Source: Nitrincola tibetensis
GTDB taxonomy: Bacteria > Pseudomonadota > Gammaproteobacteria > Pseudomonadales > Balneatricaceae
DNA length: 64,000 bases
Direction: 5' to 3'
Assembly: GCF_003284585.1 (NCBI RefSeq)
Contig: NZ_QKRX01000003.1
Coordinates: 374,540 to 438,539 of the forward strand
Part shown: piece after piece, positions 19,487 to 28,441 of the stretch
How positions within the stretch are numbered: position 1 is the stretch's first letter
Layout of the letters: each line of letters opens with the position of its first letter
Notes under the pieces: generated by a model
Told to the model about the DNA's origin: nothing
The model's database searches: none
Seen by the model: only the letters and a program-made list of their open reading frames with translations
Program-made: the position numbers and the translations under genes

Positions 19487-19516
19487 GTTACTGACTCATA
19501 AATGAGTACAAGTAAC
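19487..19516 (+). promoter_or_regulatory. Inverted repeat in the hcp leader
   Basis: GTTACT (19487-19492) pairs with AGTAAC (19511-19516), and inside it ACTCAT pairs with ATGAGT across two bases, giving a nearly continuous hairpin. It lies 34 bases before the hcp ATG. The interval holds no gene. The repeat could be a 5' UTR hairpin or a regulator site for separate, strong hcp expression. No sigma-54 -24/-12 element was seen in the gap. Confidence 0.4.
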
Positions 19517-19550
19517 ACCATTTTAAATGTGAAACTATAAGGATGTTTAC

Positions 19551-20030
19551 ATGGCTATATATTTAAAGATTGACGGTTTGGCAGGTGATGTAACTGAATC
19601 CACTCATAAAAATTGGGTTGAGTGTGATTCGATGAACTGGAATGTTAGTCGTACCCTGTCCACTAAAACAGGCCAAGGTAAAGATCGTGAGTCTACTTCT
19701 CCTCACATCAGTGAAATTACCCTGACTACAAAAATGGATAAAACGTCCCCAGTTTTTTTCTCTGAAGCCTGTGTTGGCCAAGGGAAAACAGCGCTGATCC
19801 ATTTGGTGCAGACAAGTCCGAATGGTGTAGAAACCTATATGGAATATACACTTACGAATACACTTGTAAGTGGGTACAGTGTTTCGGCGGATGAAGACAA
19901 TCGCCCTCAGGAGTCTATTACGCTCAACTTTACTAAGATTGAGATGAAGTACACGCCATGGAATGAAGCACATCGTCCAGAAGGCAGCGTACCAGCGGGC
20001 TACGACATCGCGTTGGGCATCAAGCTTTAA
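19551..20030 (+). CDS. hcp: Hcp (TssD) T6SS inner tube protein
   Basis: This is a 159-residue Hcp that stacks as hexameric rings inside the sheath and carries small effectors. Family features are MAIYLKIDGLAGDVTE at the start, the GQGKDRESTSPHISEITLTTKMD stretch, and the C-terminal NFTKIEMKYTPWN. AAGGATG five bases upstream of the ATG is a good ribosome site. It stands apart from the upstream operon behind a 220-base gap, consistent with its own promoter because Hcp is needed in large amounts. The amidase/immunity pair follows. Confidence 0.96.
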   Translation: MAIYLKIDGLAGDVTESTHKNWVECDSMNWNVSRTLSTKTGQGKDRESTSPHISEITLTTKMDKTSPVFFSEACVGQGKTALIHLVQTSPNGVETYMEYTLTNTLVSGYSVSADEDNRPQESITLNFTKIEMKYTPWNEAHRPEGSVPAGYDIALGIKL

Positions 20031-20045
20031 TCAATTGGCTCTAGC

Positions 20046-20078
20046 GTGCGTCTATTGACGTGACATAGATAGATGCAC
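20046..20078 (+). terminator. Hairpin after hcp
   Basis: GTGCGTCTAT and ATAGATGCAC form a 10-bp stem (one G-U pair in RNA) starting 15 bases after the hcp stop. It lacks a following T-tract, so termination is uncertain. It could stabilise the hcp mRNA 3' end. Confidence 0.45.
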
Positions 20079-20156
20079 AATAGAATACATGAAAGGTTTT
20101 GGAGCTTAGGTTTCAAAGCCTTTATTAAAGATGTGGTTATTTATATATGACCGATA

Positions 20157-20432
20157 TTGTCGAGAGAGAATCTTCATAATAGAACAGCTCTAAGCGATAG
20201 GAATGAAACCCTTCTATCGTATCAGCTCTATCACGAATTAGGGATGAAGCTAACAGAGCTCTTCGACATAGAGCAATCTTTATGGGAGGCTTTTCGTGAT
20301 GCAAGTTGCGTTAGAGAAGCATTTGAAATAGAACGTAGCTCAATAGTGTACTTGACTACTGTAAATCGCTGTAAAATAAACCTTAATAAAGCAAGAACAG
20401 AGTATATTAATTTAGTTATGTTATTTAGTTGA
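20157..20432 (+). CDS. Possible small CDS, uncharacterised
   Basis: This is an open frame of 91 codons with a TTG start, low GC, rich in polar and aromatic residues and likely helical (ELFDIEQSLWEAFRDASC). No recognisable family. There is no convincing ribosome site. A neighbouring frame starts ATG at 20147 and encodes MTDIVERESS before a stop, so this may be a gene broken by a frameshift. It sits between hcp and the putative effector, where an adaptor or effector remnant would be plausible, but the evidence is weak. Confidence 0.3.
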   Translation: MSRENLHNRTALSDRNETLLSYQLYHELGMKLTELFDIEQSLWEAFRDASCVREAFEIERSSIVYLTTVNRCKINLNKARTEYINLVMLFS

Positions 20433-20637
20433 TCTTAAAGAGTGATGTCTCAATTTTGAAGCACCGTTTTACCCAGTCTGACAATAACCCAGTAATTTAA
20501 AATCATCGTTGATGGTTGTCAATAATGCAGATCTTATCGACATTAAAAATAAGCTGAAACATATCAATGTTGATCTGGTCAGTCTAAATAGCTATGAAAA
20601 TCGTGATCATAACCTACAAAACATAAAAGGATTTATT

Positions 20638-21144
20638 ATGTCTAGAATACCCACTGAACTTTCCGAATCACACGGTAAAAATATTTCCGATCTATGTCCT
20701 TTCAGTATTGCTGAGGATAGTCGTCAAAATCATTGCGCGCATTATGTATCTCATATGATGGGGTATGAACTGCCGGGCGCGACATGCAAAAACTTTACTT
20801 GGGATGACAGACAAAGGGAAGAAAATGGCGCTACACTCAGAGTGGATGATGTATTTAAAAGCTCACCAGAAACTGATGCATGGGCTGATAAGCCTGCTAC
20901 TGTGAAGGAATGCCTTATTTTTGTCACGCTTTCATCCAATGTGCGCAACTTTGGCGGTAAATTGCAAATGGGTAACCATCCAAGAAAGCATATTGGAATT
21001 TTCACAAATGGAGAGGTATGGCACTATAGCAATACAAATAACCGCGTGGTTTGTCATTCACTAGAACATTTTAAAAATACGTTTAGATCGGTTTATGCCA
21101 CTTCAGGCTCGACTGTTGAGTTCTACTATGGGAGGTTTTTATGA
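20638..21144 (+). CDS. Putative T6SS amidase effector (papain/NlpC-P60-like)
   Basis: This is a 168-residue protein with a cysteine-peptidase layout: CAHYVSH with Cys33 (a typical nucleophile plus helix), then HPRKHIGIF with His118 as the likely general base, then VWHYSN. This resembles NlpC/P60, CHAP or T6SS amidase (Tae) folds that cut peptidoglycan peptides. There is no signal peptide, as expected for a protein loaded on Hcp. The ATG at 20638 has a strong AAAGGA six bases upstream; the frame extends back to ATG 20512 without a ribosome site, so a 210-residue form remains possible. The stop overlaps the next gene by ATGA. Low GC compared with flanks suggests acquisition. Effector status is inference from fold, lack of signal and context. 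Confidence 0.65.
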   Translation: MSRIPTELSESHGKNISDLCPFSIAEDSRQNHCAHYVSHMMGYELPGATCKNFTWDDRQREENGATLRVDDVFKSSPETDAWADKPATVKECLIFVTLSSNVRNFGGKLQMGNHPRKHIGIFTNGEVWHYSNTNNRVVCHSLEHFKNTFRSVYATSGSTVEFYYGRFL

Positions 21145-21590
21145 AAATTTTCTTATGCTTGATTTTTATAGTGACCTCTTGCGCAGCTTATTCCACTGAG
21201 CAAGATATTTACTCGGACAATAATGCTAAAAAATTATCAGGTGTCGATTTGTTTGACATACTGCTAAAAAATTTAAACCATCCCTTGAAAAATGAGCCGC
21301 TATGTCAGCCTCCTGAAACGGTTACAGATCAAAAAAACTATACGCTTGCTGATCAGCTATCATTATTGCTTGCGACAGGGCATTACAAAGATACTAGCGC
21401 AAAACTGGAGTCAATTTGCACCGCTGGCACGTTTGAGCAGCCGTCTGGTGGCTTAGTTGATGTCTGGGATTGTCAAATCACAATAGTTGAAACACGTGCA
21501 AATGATGAGTTTGTCTCTAGCTCGACAATTGCTGTCGCCATCAGCAACTCTCAAAAGCAAATGATGGCAGGGTCGCTAAGGTGTATGTAG
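21141..21590 (+). CDS. Putative periplasmic immunity protein for the adjacent amidase
   Basis: This is a 149-residue protein with an N-terminal export signal. The sequence IVTSC (Cys14) also fits a lipobox, so it may be a periplasmic lipoprotein; otherwise it is cleaved nearby. The mature part has five cysteines (CQPP, SICTAG, VWDCQ and a C-terminal CM included) and no family I recognise. Its start overlaps the stop of the cytosolic amidase by ATGA. A cell-wall hydrolase without a signal peptide, coupled to a small exported protein beside hcp, is the typical effector-immunity arrangement. The function is inferred from position only. Confidence 0.6.
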   Translation: MKIFLCLIFIVTSCAAYSTEQDIYSDNNAKKLSGVDLFDILLKNLNHPLKNEPLCQPPETVTDQKNYTLADQLSLLLATGHYKDTSAKLESICTAGTFEQPSGGLVDVWDCQITIVETRANDEFVSSSTIAVAISNSQKQMMAGSLRCM

Positions 21591-21594
21591 TATT

Positions 21595-21629
21595 CAAGAG
21601 CCGTGTTGGCATTGCTGACACGGCTCTTG
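21595..21629. terminator. Strong hairpin between convergent immunity and RND genes
   Basis: CAAGAGCCGTGT and ACACGGCTCTTG form a perfect 12-bp stem with an 11-base loop. It begins 4 bases after the immunity stop and about 50 bases before the end of the converging RND gene. It has no T-run but is symmetric and could act in both directions, separating the T6SS region from the efflux operon. Confidence 0.6.
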
Positions 21630-21679
21630 ATGACTGTACGAACGATATCACTTCTACAACCTAGCCTCTCCCTGCCTCC

Positions 21680-24600
21680 CTACTTAGGAGGCTCAATCAC
21701 TCGAATCCCAAACAACAAACTATACAAGGCCGGCACCGCCAAGAGTGTTAATAAGGTCGCAAAGGCAAGGCCACTCATAATAGTGATCGCCATATCTGCA
21801 AAAAACACATCAAACGCAAGGGGCAGCATCCCCAAGATTGTTGTCACGGCGGCTAAGACCACGGGGCGCAAGCGTGACACGCTGCCATCGATCAGGGCCG
21901 TTGCTGGGGCTTCTCCATTTAAAATACGCTGATCGATTTCGTCAACCAGCACGATGGCATTCTTTATTAACATGCCAGATAAACTGAGTATCCCCAACAG
22001 TGCCATGAATCCAAAGGACATGCCGGATAGGAGTAAGCCCCATGTCACACCGCAGATAGCCATAGGCACACAGAGCCAGATAATCAGCGGTTGTTTGATC
22101 TTGGCAAACAAAAGCACAGAAATGACCATCATGGCCAAAAGGCTTAGAGGCAATTGGCGGGCGAGGGCGTGTTTGGCATCCCCTGAGCTTTCATGTTCGC
22201 CTCCCCATTCCAAATGATACCCAGGTGGTAATGGAAGGGCTTCTATATGAGCGCGCACCTCACTAAAGGCCGATGCGATGTTGACGTTCGCTAAGGGGTC
22301 CGCACTAACCGTGATCATGCGTTGCATGTTACGACGTAAGATCAAAGCTTCTTCATGCCGGGTTTCAAAACCATCCACGACTTCACTGGCTGGAACAAAA
22401 TGCTCCATTGCACGGCTCCAAATCATCCGATCCTGCAATTGCGTCGCAAGCCCTCGCTCGTTACTAGGTGCACGCAGCAGCAAAGGAATTAAACGATCAC
22501 CTTCTCGATAGAGCCCCAAGGTTTGCCCAGTGGTCAGGAGAGAAAGGGATTCGGCTAAGTCCTGTCGACTGACACCCAAGACACTTGCACGATCATCCGC
22601 GAGGGTTGGAACAATGATTTGTTCGGGCTGACGCCAATCCGTGCGTAGATTGTCCAATAAGGCGGTGTCGCGCAAAATTGTCAGGGCGTCTTCGGCTAGC
22701 GCTCGAAGCACACGGGGGTCATCGCCATAAAAACGTGCCTGAATAGGGGCCCCCTTGCCAGGCCCCAGTCGCACGCGTTCTATCCAAGCTTGCGCCTGTG
22801 GATAGGTTTCTAATTCCATCTTGATTTTTTCGGCGATCTGGGGGATCTCTTCAATTGTGCGTGCGGTGACAATGAGTTGACCGTAAGCCGGATTGGTCCG
22901 CTCAGGTTGGTACACCAGCATCATTCGTGATGCTCCCATCCCCGCAACACTGGTGACCTGCTCAACGCCTTCTAATTGCGTGATAAATTCACTTAACTGC
23001 TTCAAATCTCGGTCGGTTGCCCGGATATCCGTGCCTTGCTCGCGCCAGTAATTAACATAAAACACCTGGGTTTGAGCATGAGGAAAGAACATTTGCGGAA
23101 CCTGCTTAAACGCCACCATGCTGATACCTGTTAGAACAAGCAGTGTCAGGAGTGTCAGGCGTCGGTGATGCAAGACTAAGGTGAGTAAACGTCGGTATCC
23201 ACCCTGGTTTGTTTCTTCGTTGCTGGCTGTCTTAGCTGTGATAAACAGCAAGCTGGCGAGTAAAGGCACAACCGTAATGGCCAAAATCCAGCTCAAGAGT
23301 AAGGACAAACCTATGACAAGAAATAACGAAAAGGTGTATTCACCTGTGACATCTTGAGACAGGCCTATTCCAGAAAAGGCAAGCACACCTATGACGGTAG
23401 CCGCCAACAAAGGGATTTGTGTTTGACTGGTGATGTCTGTCGCCGCTTCTCGCGCACTACGGCCTTGCTTCATACGAACTAGCATGCCTTCAGCAATCAC
23501 GATGGCGTTGTCGACCAGCATGCCCATGGCAATAATCAAGGCTCCAAGCGATACACGTTGCATCTGCAACCCTGTGACTTTCATTAAAAAGAGAGAGCCT
23601 GTCACGGTGAGCAACAATGCGCTGCCGACAACAACACCTGCACGCCAGCCCATAAACAGGCAGAGCACCAAGATGACAATCGAAACGGACATGACCAAGT
23701 TAATGAGGAAAACCTTTAGCGCCTCTTCAACGAGTGTGTGTTGTTGATAAATAGGCGAAAGCTGCACGCCAAGGGGCAGTTCAGACATGCGCGCTCTGAG
23801 AGCGGCTTCGACGGCATGACCCACCTCGACAATATTACTGTCCCCGGTTGCGGAAATACCCAGAGTGACAGCATCCTGTCCGGCAAAGCGTATCAACTGT
23901 CTTGGTTGCTCATGGTAGTCACGTGAAATTACGGCGATATCACCAAGACGCAGCGTATCGCCTGAAGGCGTGGTAATAAAGAGATTGCGAATATGCTCAA
24001 GACTGTCAAAATCCCCAGTGGGAACCACGCGTATAGCAAGGTCTCCCAGTGTTTTGCGCCCTGCATCCACAACGGCATTCTGCAGTTGCAAACGACCTGC
24101 TAATTGTTGAGGGCTCAAACCCAGTTGAATTAAAACGGTCTGCGGGATTTCGATCAAAATACGCTCTTCACGTTCCCCTTGAATGGCAACTTTGGCAACG
24201 CCCGGTACTTGTAAAATGATGCGTCGAAGGTCTCTGGCAAAGTCACGGAGTTCTGAGGCTTCAAACCCCGGTGCCGTTAGGGCATACAGCAAGCCAAAGA
24301 CATCCCCAAAACTGTCATTCACCAAGGATGGACCCGCACCCGGTGGAAGATAAGCTTGTGTGTCGTGAATGCGACGGCGTAGCTCATCCCAGACTTGTGG
24401 CAACTCGGCCGAACGGTAGGCATCTTCAATCTCTACCGTAATTTCAGATAACCCGGGCATGGATCGAGAGGTTAAACGTTTTAGTTGAGGCATCTCTTGC
24501 AGGGCAATTTCGAGCTGTTCGGTGACTTCCAGCTCAACTTCTAACGCAGATGCACCCTTGTAAGGGGTTAAGATGATGGCTTCTTTGATGGTGAATTCAG

Positions 24601-24712
24601 GGTCTTCTAATTGGGGTAAGGTTAAAACAGCCCAGATTCCGCCAAGGAGGCAAATGAGAATTAACACCCAAGTGTTGACGGGTTTTTCAATTGAGGCACG
24701 TGCAATATCCAT
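21680..24712 (-). CDS. RND efflux pump inner-membrane transporter (AcrB-like, HAE family)
   Basis: This is a proton-driven RND transporter of 1010 residues. It has an N-terminal membrane anchor (MDIARASIEKPVNTWVLILICLLGG), two large periplasmic loops and paired six-helix bundles. TM4 carries GMLVDNAIV, with one acidic residue where many HAE pumps have two adjacent aspartates. This places it in the shorter branch related to multidrug or solvent pumps, not the metal CzcA type, although substrate cannot be told from sequence. Its start overlaps the adaptor stop by one base (24712). No TolC-type outer-membrane factor is adjacent, so it probably borrows one. Confidence 0.9.
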   Translation of the reverse strand: MDIARASIEKPVNTWVLILICLLGGIWAVLTLPQLEDPEFTIKEAIILTPYKGASALEVELEVTEQLEIALQEMPQLKRLTSRSMPGLSEITVEIEDAYRSAELPQVWDELRRRIHDTQAYLPPGAGPSLVNDSFGDVFGLLYALTAPGFEASELRDFARDLRRIILQVPGVAKVAIQGEREERILIEIPQTVLIQLGLSPQQLAGRLQLQNAVVDAGRKTLGDLAIRVVPTGDFDSLEHIRNLFITTPSGDTLRLGDIAVISRDYHEQPRQLIRFAGQDAVTLGISATGDSNIVEVGHAVEAALRARMSELPLGVQLSPIYQQHTLVEEALKVFLINLVMSVSIVILVLCLFMGWRAGVVVGSALLLTVTGSLFLMKVTGLQMQRVSLGALIIAMGMLVDNAIVIAEGMLVRMKQGRSAREAATDITSQTQIPLLAATVIGVLAFSGIGLSQDVTGEYTFSLFLVIGLSLLLSWILAITVVPLLASLLFITAKTASNEETNQGGYRRLLTLVLHHRRLTLLTLLVLTGISMVAFKQVPQMFFPHAQTQVFYVNYWREQGTDIRATDRDLKQLSEFITQLEGVEQVTSVAGMGASRMMLVYQPERTNPAYGQLIVTARTIEEIPQIAEKIKMELETYPQAQAWIERVRLGPGKGAPIQARFYGDDPRVLRALAEDALTILRDTALLDNLRTDWRQPEQIIVPTLADDRASVLGVSRQDLAESLSLLTTGQTLGLYREGDRLIPLLLRAPSNERGLATQLQDRMIWSRAMEHFVPASEVVDGFETRHEEALILRRNMQRMITVSADPLANVNIASAFSEVRAHIEALPLPPGYHLEWGGEHESSGDAKHALARQLPLSLLAMMVISVLLFAKIKQPLIIWLCVPMAICGVTWGLLLSGMSFGFMALLGILSLSGMLIKNAIVLVDEIDQRILNGEAPATALIDGSVSRLRPVVLAAVTTILGMLPLAFDVFFADMAITIMSGLAFATLLTLLAVPALYSLLFGIRVIEPPK

Positions 24713-25767
24713 TAACGAGACTCCTTTAGTTCCCGATCACTGCGAACACGCATGCCTTCACTTAAAAATCCTGTACCAGCCGCGACGACCCATTCACCCT
24801 TATCGATACCCGATACAATTTCGATACCGTCTGCTAACAAGCGACCCAACTCAACTTGTCGTAAAGATACTGTTTCCGTTTCAGGGGAATACACAAACAC
24901 TTGGGTTTGCTCACCTTGTCCAAGCAATGCGTGCAAGGGCAATATGGGGCGCTGGACATCATTTGGCTTTAGGGCAACTTTTACGGTCGCACTCATTCCG
25001 GGCAATAGGCGTAGATCGCCCGGATTATCCATCTCAAACGTCACGCGATAGGTTCGAGAGCGAGGGTTGGGTTCGGTCGAGTATTCTTTAAAGGATAAGT
25101 CGAAAGGACGCTCAGGAAGTGACGGTAGGGTTGCCGTGACCGTATAGCCGTTTGGGTCTTCAACCTCAGGTAAGAGAATTTCGGGGACGGCAATTTCAAC
25201 CTCTAAACGACTCAGGTCTTGAATACGCACCACAGGCGTTCCCGCAGACACTTGAGTAAAGTTTTCCATCATGCGGTCAGCGATAATTGCATCATAGGGC
25301 GCAAAAATTTCGGTATAAATCAAGTTCTGACCTGCACGGTCCTTTTCAACTTTTGCGCGATCATAGGCTGTACGTGCTTCATCTAATTGAGCTTGAGACA
25401 CATGATTTTGTTGATGAAGCTGTTGCAACCTTCTCAAATCCCGCTCAGCTTTTTCAAAACTAACGCGTGCAGACTCCAACAGAAGTTGATAATCCGTTTG
25501 CTCTAAGCGCGCGATTAATGAGCCTTCCTCTATTTTGTCACCTTTTATGACAGGAATGTGCACAAGCTTTCCTGGAACCTGAAAAGAGAGATTGGCTGCC
25601 CGTGAGGCTTCTATACGGGCAGGAAAGTAACGTTCAGCAACTATGGCCTCTGGGTCCAATTGTAAAAGCCTGACCACGGGTACAGCAGGAAGGGGGGGCT
25701 CATCATTTGACGAACTGCATCCTAACAATACCAAGCTTACAAACAGTACGAGGCTTTGTTTTAACAT
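24712..25767 (-). CDS. RND periplasmic adaptor (membrane fusion protein), lipoprotein
   Basis: This is a 351-residue HlyD/AcrA-type adaptor. The N-terminus ends in VLLGCSSS, a clear lipobox with Cys17. It continues with the barrel-sandwich motif (AANLSFQVPGKLVHIPVIKGDKIEEGSLIARL), a short coiled-coil hairpin (about 75-125, LRRLQQLHQQNHVSQAQLDEA), and the second half (IFAPYDAIIADRM). The C-terminal beta-barrel and membrane-proximal domain are complete. The gene is first in the operon, followed directly by the RND pump. Confidence 0.9.
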   Translation of the reverse strand: MLKQSLVLFVSLVLLGCSSSNDEPPLPAVPVVRLLQLDPEAIVAERYFPARIEASRAANLSFQVPGKLVHIPVIKGDKIEEGSLIARLEQTDYQLLLESARVSFEKAERDLRRLQQLHQQNHVSQAQLDEARTAYDRAKVEKDRAGQNLIYTEIFAPYDAIIADRMMENFTQVSAGTPVVRIQDLSRLEVEIAVPEILLPEVEDPNGYTVTATLPSLPERPFDLSFKEYSTEPNPRSRTYRVTFEMDNPGDLRLLPGMSATVKVALKPNDVQRPILPLHALLGQGEQTQVFVYSPETETVSLRQVELGRLLADGIEIVSGIDKGEWVVAAGTGFLSEGMRVRSDRELKESR

Positions 25768-25837
25768 TTGATAGATCCTTTAAAAATTCGTGTCTTCAGT
25801 AAAAGGCAATTGAGGAGAGCTGTAGTAAAAAAGAAGG

Positions 25838-25859
25838 TAATAAGTATATATACTTATTA
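25838..25859. promoter_or_regulatory. 22-bp perfect palindrome upstream of the efflux operon
   Basis: The half-site TAATAAGTATA is followed immediately by its exact inverse complement, giving a 22-bp palindrome. It is 71 bases upstream of the adaptor ATG and 125 bases upstream of pyrC on the other strand. Size and symmetry are typical of TetR or MarR-type operators of RND pumps. No regulator gene is adjacent, so the cognate repressor would be encoded elsewhere. Confidence 0.6.
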
Positions 25860-25983
25860 TGATGAAGGTTTGGGTATTTTCAATGACATTTTTCGTCATG
25901 TGCTGTATCGAAGTCGAGTAATTTTCTCAGATTGATTATGATACACTTATCACCTTCATTGATTGGACGGAGCATTGCGCAAC

Positions 25984-27021
25984 ATGGCCGATTTATTAAC
26001 GATTACACGCCCAGATGATTGGCACTTACATCTTCGAGATGGCGAGGTGTTATCGCATATTGTCCCTGCGACAGCATTGCAAATGGGGCGTGCCGTTGTT
26101 ATGCCTAATTTAAAGCCACCGGTAACGGATGTGCATCAAGCATTGGCCTATCGTGAACGTATTCTCGCGCATGTTCCCAAAGGGCGACAGTTTGATCCCT
26201 TGATGACGCTCTATCTTACGGATAACACCACACCACAAATAATTGCAGAGGCTGGGGCGAGTGAGCACGTGAAAGCCGTCAAACTCTACCCTGCAGGTGC
26301 CACCACCAACTCTGATTCGGGACTCACGGATTTAGGTAAGCTCGATGATATTTGTGCGGCATTAACCGAAGCGAATATGCCACTGTTAGTGCATGGTGAA
26401 GTCACGCATAACCATGTCGACATCTTTGACCGAGAGAAGCAGTTTTTAGACGATATCCTTGTGCCTTTGGTTGCGCGTCATCCGCACCTTAAACTGGTGG
26501 TTGAACACATCACCACGAAAGAGGCCACTGAGTTTGTGAATGCACACGGCGATCATGTCGGTGCCACCATTACCGTGCAGCATTTGGCCTATAACCGCAA
26601 CCACATGTTGGTGGGAGGAATACGGCCACATCTATTCTGCTTGCCCGTCCTGAAGCGCAACACCCATCAACAAGCCCTTCAAGATGCCGTTATCAGTGGC
26701 AGTGCCAAGTTCTTTCTAGGAACTGACTCAGCGCCTCATGCTAAGGGTGCAAAAGAAAGCGCTTGTGGTTGTGCAGGCTGCTACAGTGCTTACGCGGCGA
26801 TTGAACTCTACGCTGAAATTTTCGAAGACCTAGGGGTTTTAGACAAACTTGAAGGTTTCGCCAGCTTTTATGGCGCTGATTTCTACGGTTTGCCCCGTAA
26901 TACAGACACCATCACCCTAGTCAAAGAAGACTGGCAAGTGCCGATGGAAATGGCGTTTGGTCAGGATGTGATTGTACCTCTGCGCTCGGGTGAAACCCTG
27001 CGTTGGAAATTGCGCCAATAA
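25984..27021 (+). CDS. pyrC: Dihydroorotase (PyrC, class II)
   Basis: PyrC closes N-carbamoyl-aspartate to dihydroorotate in pyrimidine synthesis, in the cytosol. It is 345 residues, close to E. coli PyrC (348). Metal-site motifs are seen: [12 protein letters not shown] with His14 and His16, the Lys100 in AVKLYPAG expected to be carboxylated, HGE, EHITT and LGTDSAPH. The ATG at 25984 aligns with the family N-terminus; upstream TTG codons are not needed. It is divergent from the efflux operon and ends convergent to the C-S lyase gene. Confidence 0.95.
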   Translation: MADLLTITRPDDWHLHLRDGEVLSHIVPATALQMGRAVVMPNLKPPVTDVHQALAYRERILAHVPKGRQFDPLMTLYLTDNTTPQIIAEAGASEHVKAVKLYPAGATTNSDSGLTDLGKLDDICAALTEANMPLLVHGEVTHNHVDIFDREKQFLDDILVPLVARHPHLKLVVEHITTKEATEFVNAHGDHVGATITVQHLAYNRNHMLVGGIRPHLFCLPVLKRNTHQQALQDAVISGSAKFFLGTDSAPHAKGAKESACGCAGCYSAYAAIELYAEIFEDLGVLDKLEGFASFYGADFYGLPRNTDTITLVKEDWQVPMEMAFGQDVIVPLRSGETLRWKLRQ

Positions 27022-27040
27022 CGGAACACGTAAATTCCCC

Positions 27041-27062
27041 GCATGGCTCATTAGAGCCATGC
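27041..27062. terminator. Terminator hairpin between convergent pyrC and the C-S lyase gene
   Basis: GCATGGCTC, the loop ATTA and GAGCCATGC form a perfect 9-bp stem 20 bases after the pyrC stop. A second imperfect stem (27070-27080 with 27092-27102) overlaps the stop codon of the opposite gene. Together they probably end transcription from both sides. Confidence 0.6.
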
Positions 27063-27093
27063 ATCCAAACCTGTCTGAGCCATCGAAAGATGC

Positions 27094-28248
27094 TCAGGCA
27101 GGTAAATGGTTCAGTAGCGCGCGTCGAATGCGTGAGACGGCTTCTTCCAGCAAGGCTCTCGGACAACCGAAGTTCAGTCGCATAAAGCGATCATCGCCAA
27201 AGTCTCTTCCTGGCGATAGACCAACGCCAGCACTTTCAAAAAAATGAATGGGATTGTCCAAACGAGCAGCACTGATATCGATCCAGGCTAAATAGGTGGC
27301 TTCGATGGGATCAAGTTGTAGGCCAGGAATAGCATTAATTTCGTGTATCAGGTAATCACGGTTGCCTCTCAAATAATCAAGCTGGGCTTGGTTCCACGCA
27401 TCGCCATCTTTGAGTGCAGCCGTCGCCGCCGTGAAACCAAGCAAGTTGACATCAGGCACAATCCCTTTGCGTACGCATTGAAAGTCACGGCGCAGTTGCG
27501 GATTTTGGATGATGGCATAGGAGCATCCGAGTCCTGCAATGTTATAGGTTTTGCTCGGTGCCATTAGCGTGATTGTGCGTTGTGCGATCTCGGGGCTCAG
27601 GCTGGCAATTGGAATGTGCTTTAAACCCGGTTCGAGAATAAGGTCGCAATGAATTTCATCGGAGCACAGAATAAGATTATGCTTGAGTACCAACTCGGCT
27701 AGACGTTCGAGCTCATTTTGTCGGTAGAGGGTGCCACCCGGATTATGTGGGTTGCAAAACAGGATCAGTCGCGTGTCTTGTGTGATGGCCGCTTCCATAG
27801 CATCAAAATCGATAATGCTGCGTTGGTTTTCCCGTTTCAGTGGCACTTTGATCAAACGCCGATCAGACAGATGTGGAGCCGTCATAAAGGGAGGGTACAC
27901 CGGAGCAGGGGATAAAACACTGGAACCCGATTCTCCGGTGACACGGCAGGCTAAATGTAAGCCGCAGACAAGACCGGGGAGCCATTCAATATCATTGGCG
28001 TGGATGGGCCATTGATAGAGGGACTGCATACATGCAATGACCAACTCAATGAGTTCGGCAGGTGGATTGGTATAGCCAAAAATTCCATGATCAATACGTT
28101 GATGTAAGGCCTCTAATACAGCAGGTGGAGCCATGAAGTCACTATCGGCTACCCACATGGGCAACACGCTGGTGTTTTTGTAGCGCTCCCATTTTTGGCT
28201 GGCGGTGTTCGAACGGTCAATGAGTCGATCAAAGGCTTGAGTGGGCAT
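27094..28248 (-). CDS. PatB/MalY-family PLP-dependent C-S lyase (cystathionine beta-lyase)
   Basis: This is a fold-type I aminotransferase-like enzyme of 384 residues. Diagnostic parts are MWVADSDFMAPPAVLEAL at 31-48, NPHNPGG (166-172), SDEIHCDL (196-203) and the PLP lysine SKTYN (Lys233). PatB/MalY enzymes cleave C-S bonds of cystathionine or cysteine conjugates, giving pyruvate, ammonia and a thiol; some also modulate regulators. The exact substrate is not predictable. It is transcribed alone, facing pyrC. Confidence 0.88.
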   Translation of the reverse strand: MPTQAFDRLIDRSNTASQKWERYKNTSVLPMWVADSDFMAPPAVLEALHQRIDHGIFGYTNPPAELIELVIACMQSLYQWPIHANDIEWLPGLVCGLHLACRVTGESGSSVLSPAPVYPPFMTAPHLSDRRLIKVPLKRENQRSIIDFDAMEAAITQDTRLILFCNPHNPGGTLYRQNELERLAELVLKHNLILCSDEIHCDLILEPGLKHIPIASLSPEIAQRTITLMAPSKTYNIAGLGCSYAIIQNPQLRRDFQCVRKGIVPDVNLLGFTAATAALKDGDAWNQAQLDYLRGNRDYLIHEINAIPGLQLDPIEATYLAWIDISAARLDNPIHFFESAGVGLSPGRDFGDDRFMRLNFGCPRALLEEAVSRIRRALLNHLPA

Positions 28249-28441
28249 CGTCTATCCTATGGCTAGTATCAGCTGAGTAGTTAAAATTATGACGTCTTTG
28301 GCTTGCAAATCAACCAATCGCTCGTTTAACTGACGAATGAATTTAAATCGGTAGCTTTTTGTTAAGAGTTGGCGCTGATTTTGTTATAAAATAGGCCATT
28401 ATTTCAGTGAATTTCGTTTTTTCGAGTATGCGGAGCGCATT

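Noticed and set aside
19381-19550. Sigma-54 promoter for hcp
   Set aside because: I looked for GG-N10-GC with flanking consensus and found no convincing match.
20509-20637. N-terminal extension of the putative effector
   Set aside because: The frame is open from an ATG at 20512, but no ribosome site precedes it, while AAAGGA stands six bases before ATG 20638. The longer form is not excluded.
22278-24572. Several + strand open frames inside the RND pump gene
   Set aside because: All are opposite a 1010-codon conserved gene and have biased, low-complexity products.
24573-25091. A 172-codon + strand frame across the pump/adaptor junction
   Set aside because: It is antisense to both conserved genes and lacks any family features or ribosome site.
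28249-28441. Leucine-rich leader peptide before leuA
   Set aside because: The only short ATG frame seen (about 14 codons) has no Leu run and no attenuator hairpin pair was evident.
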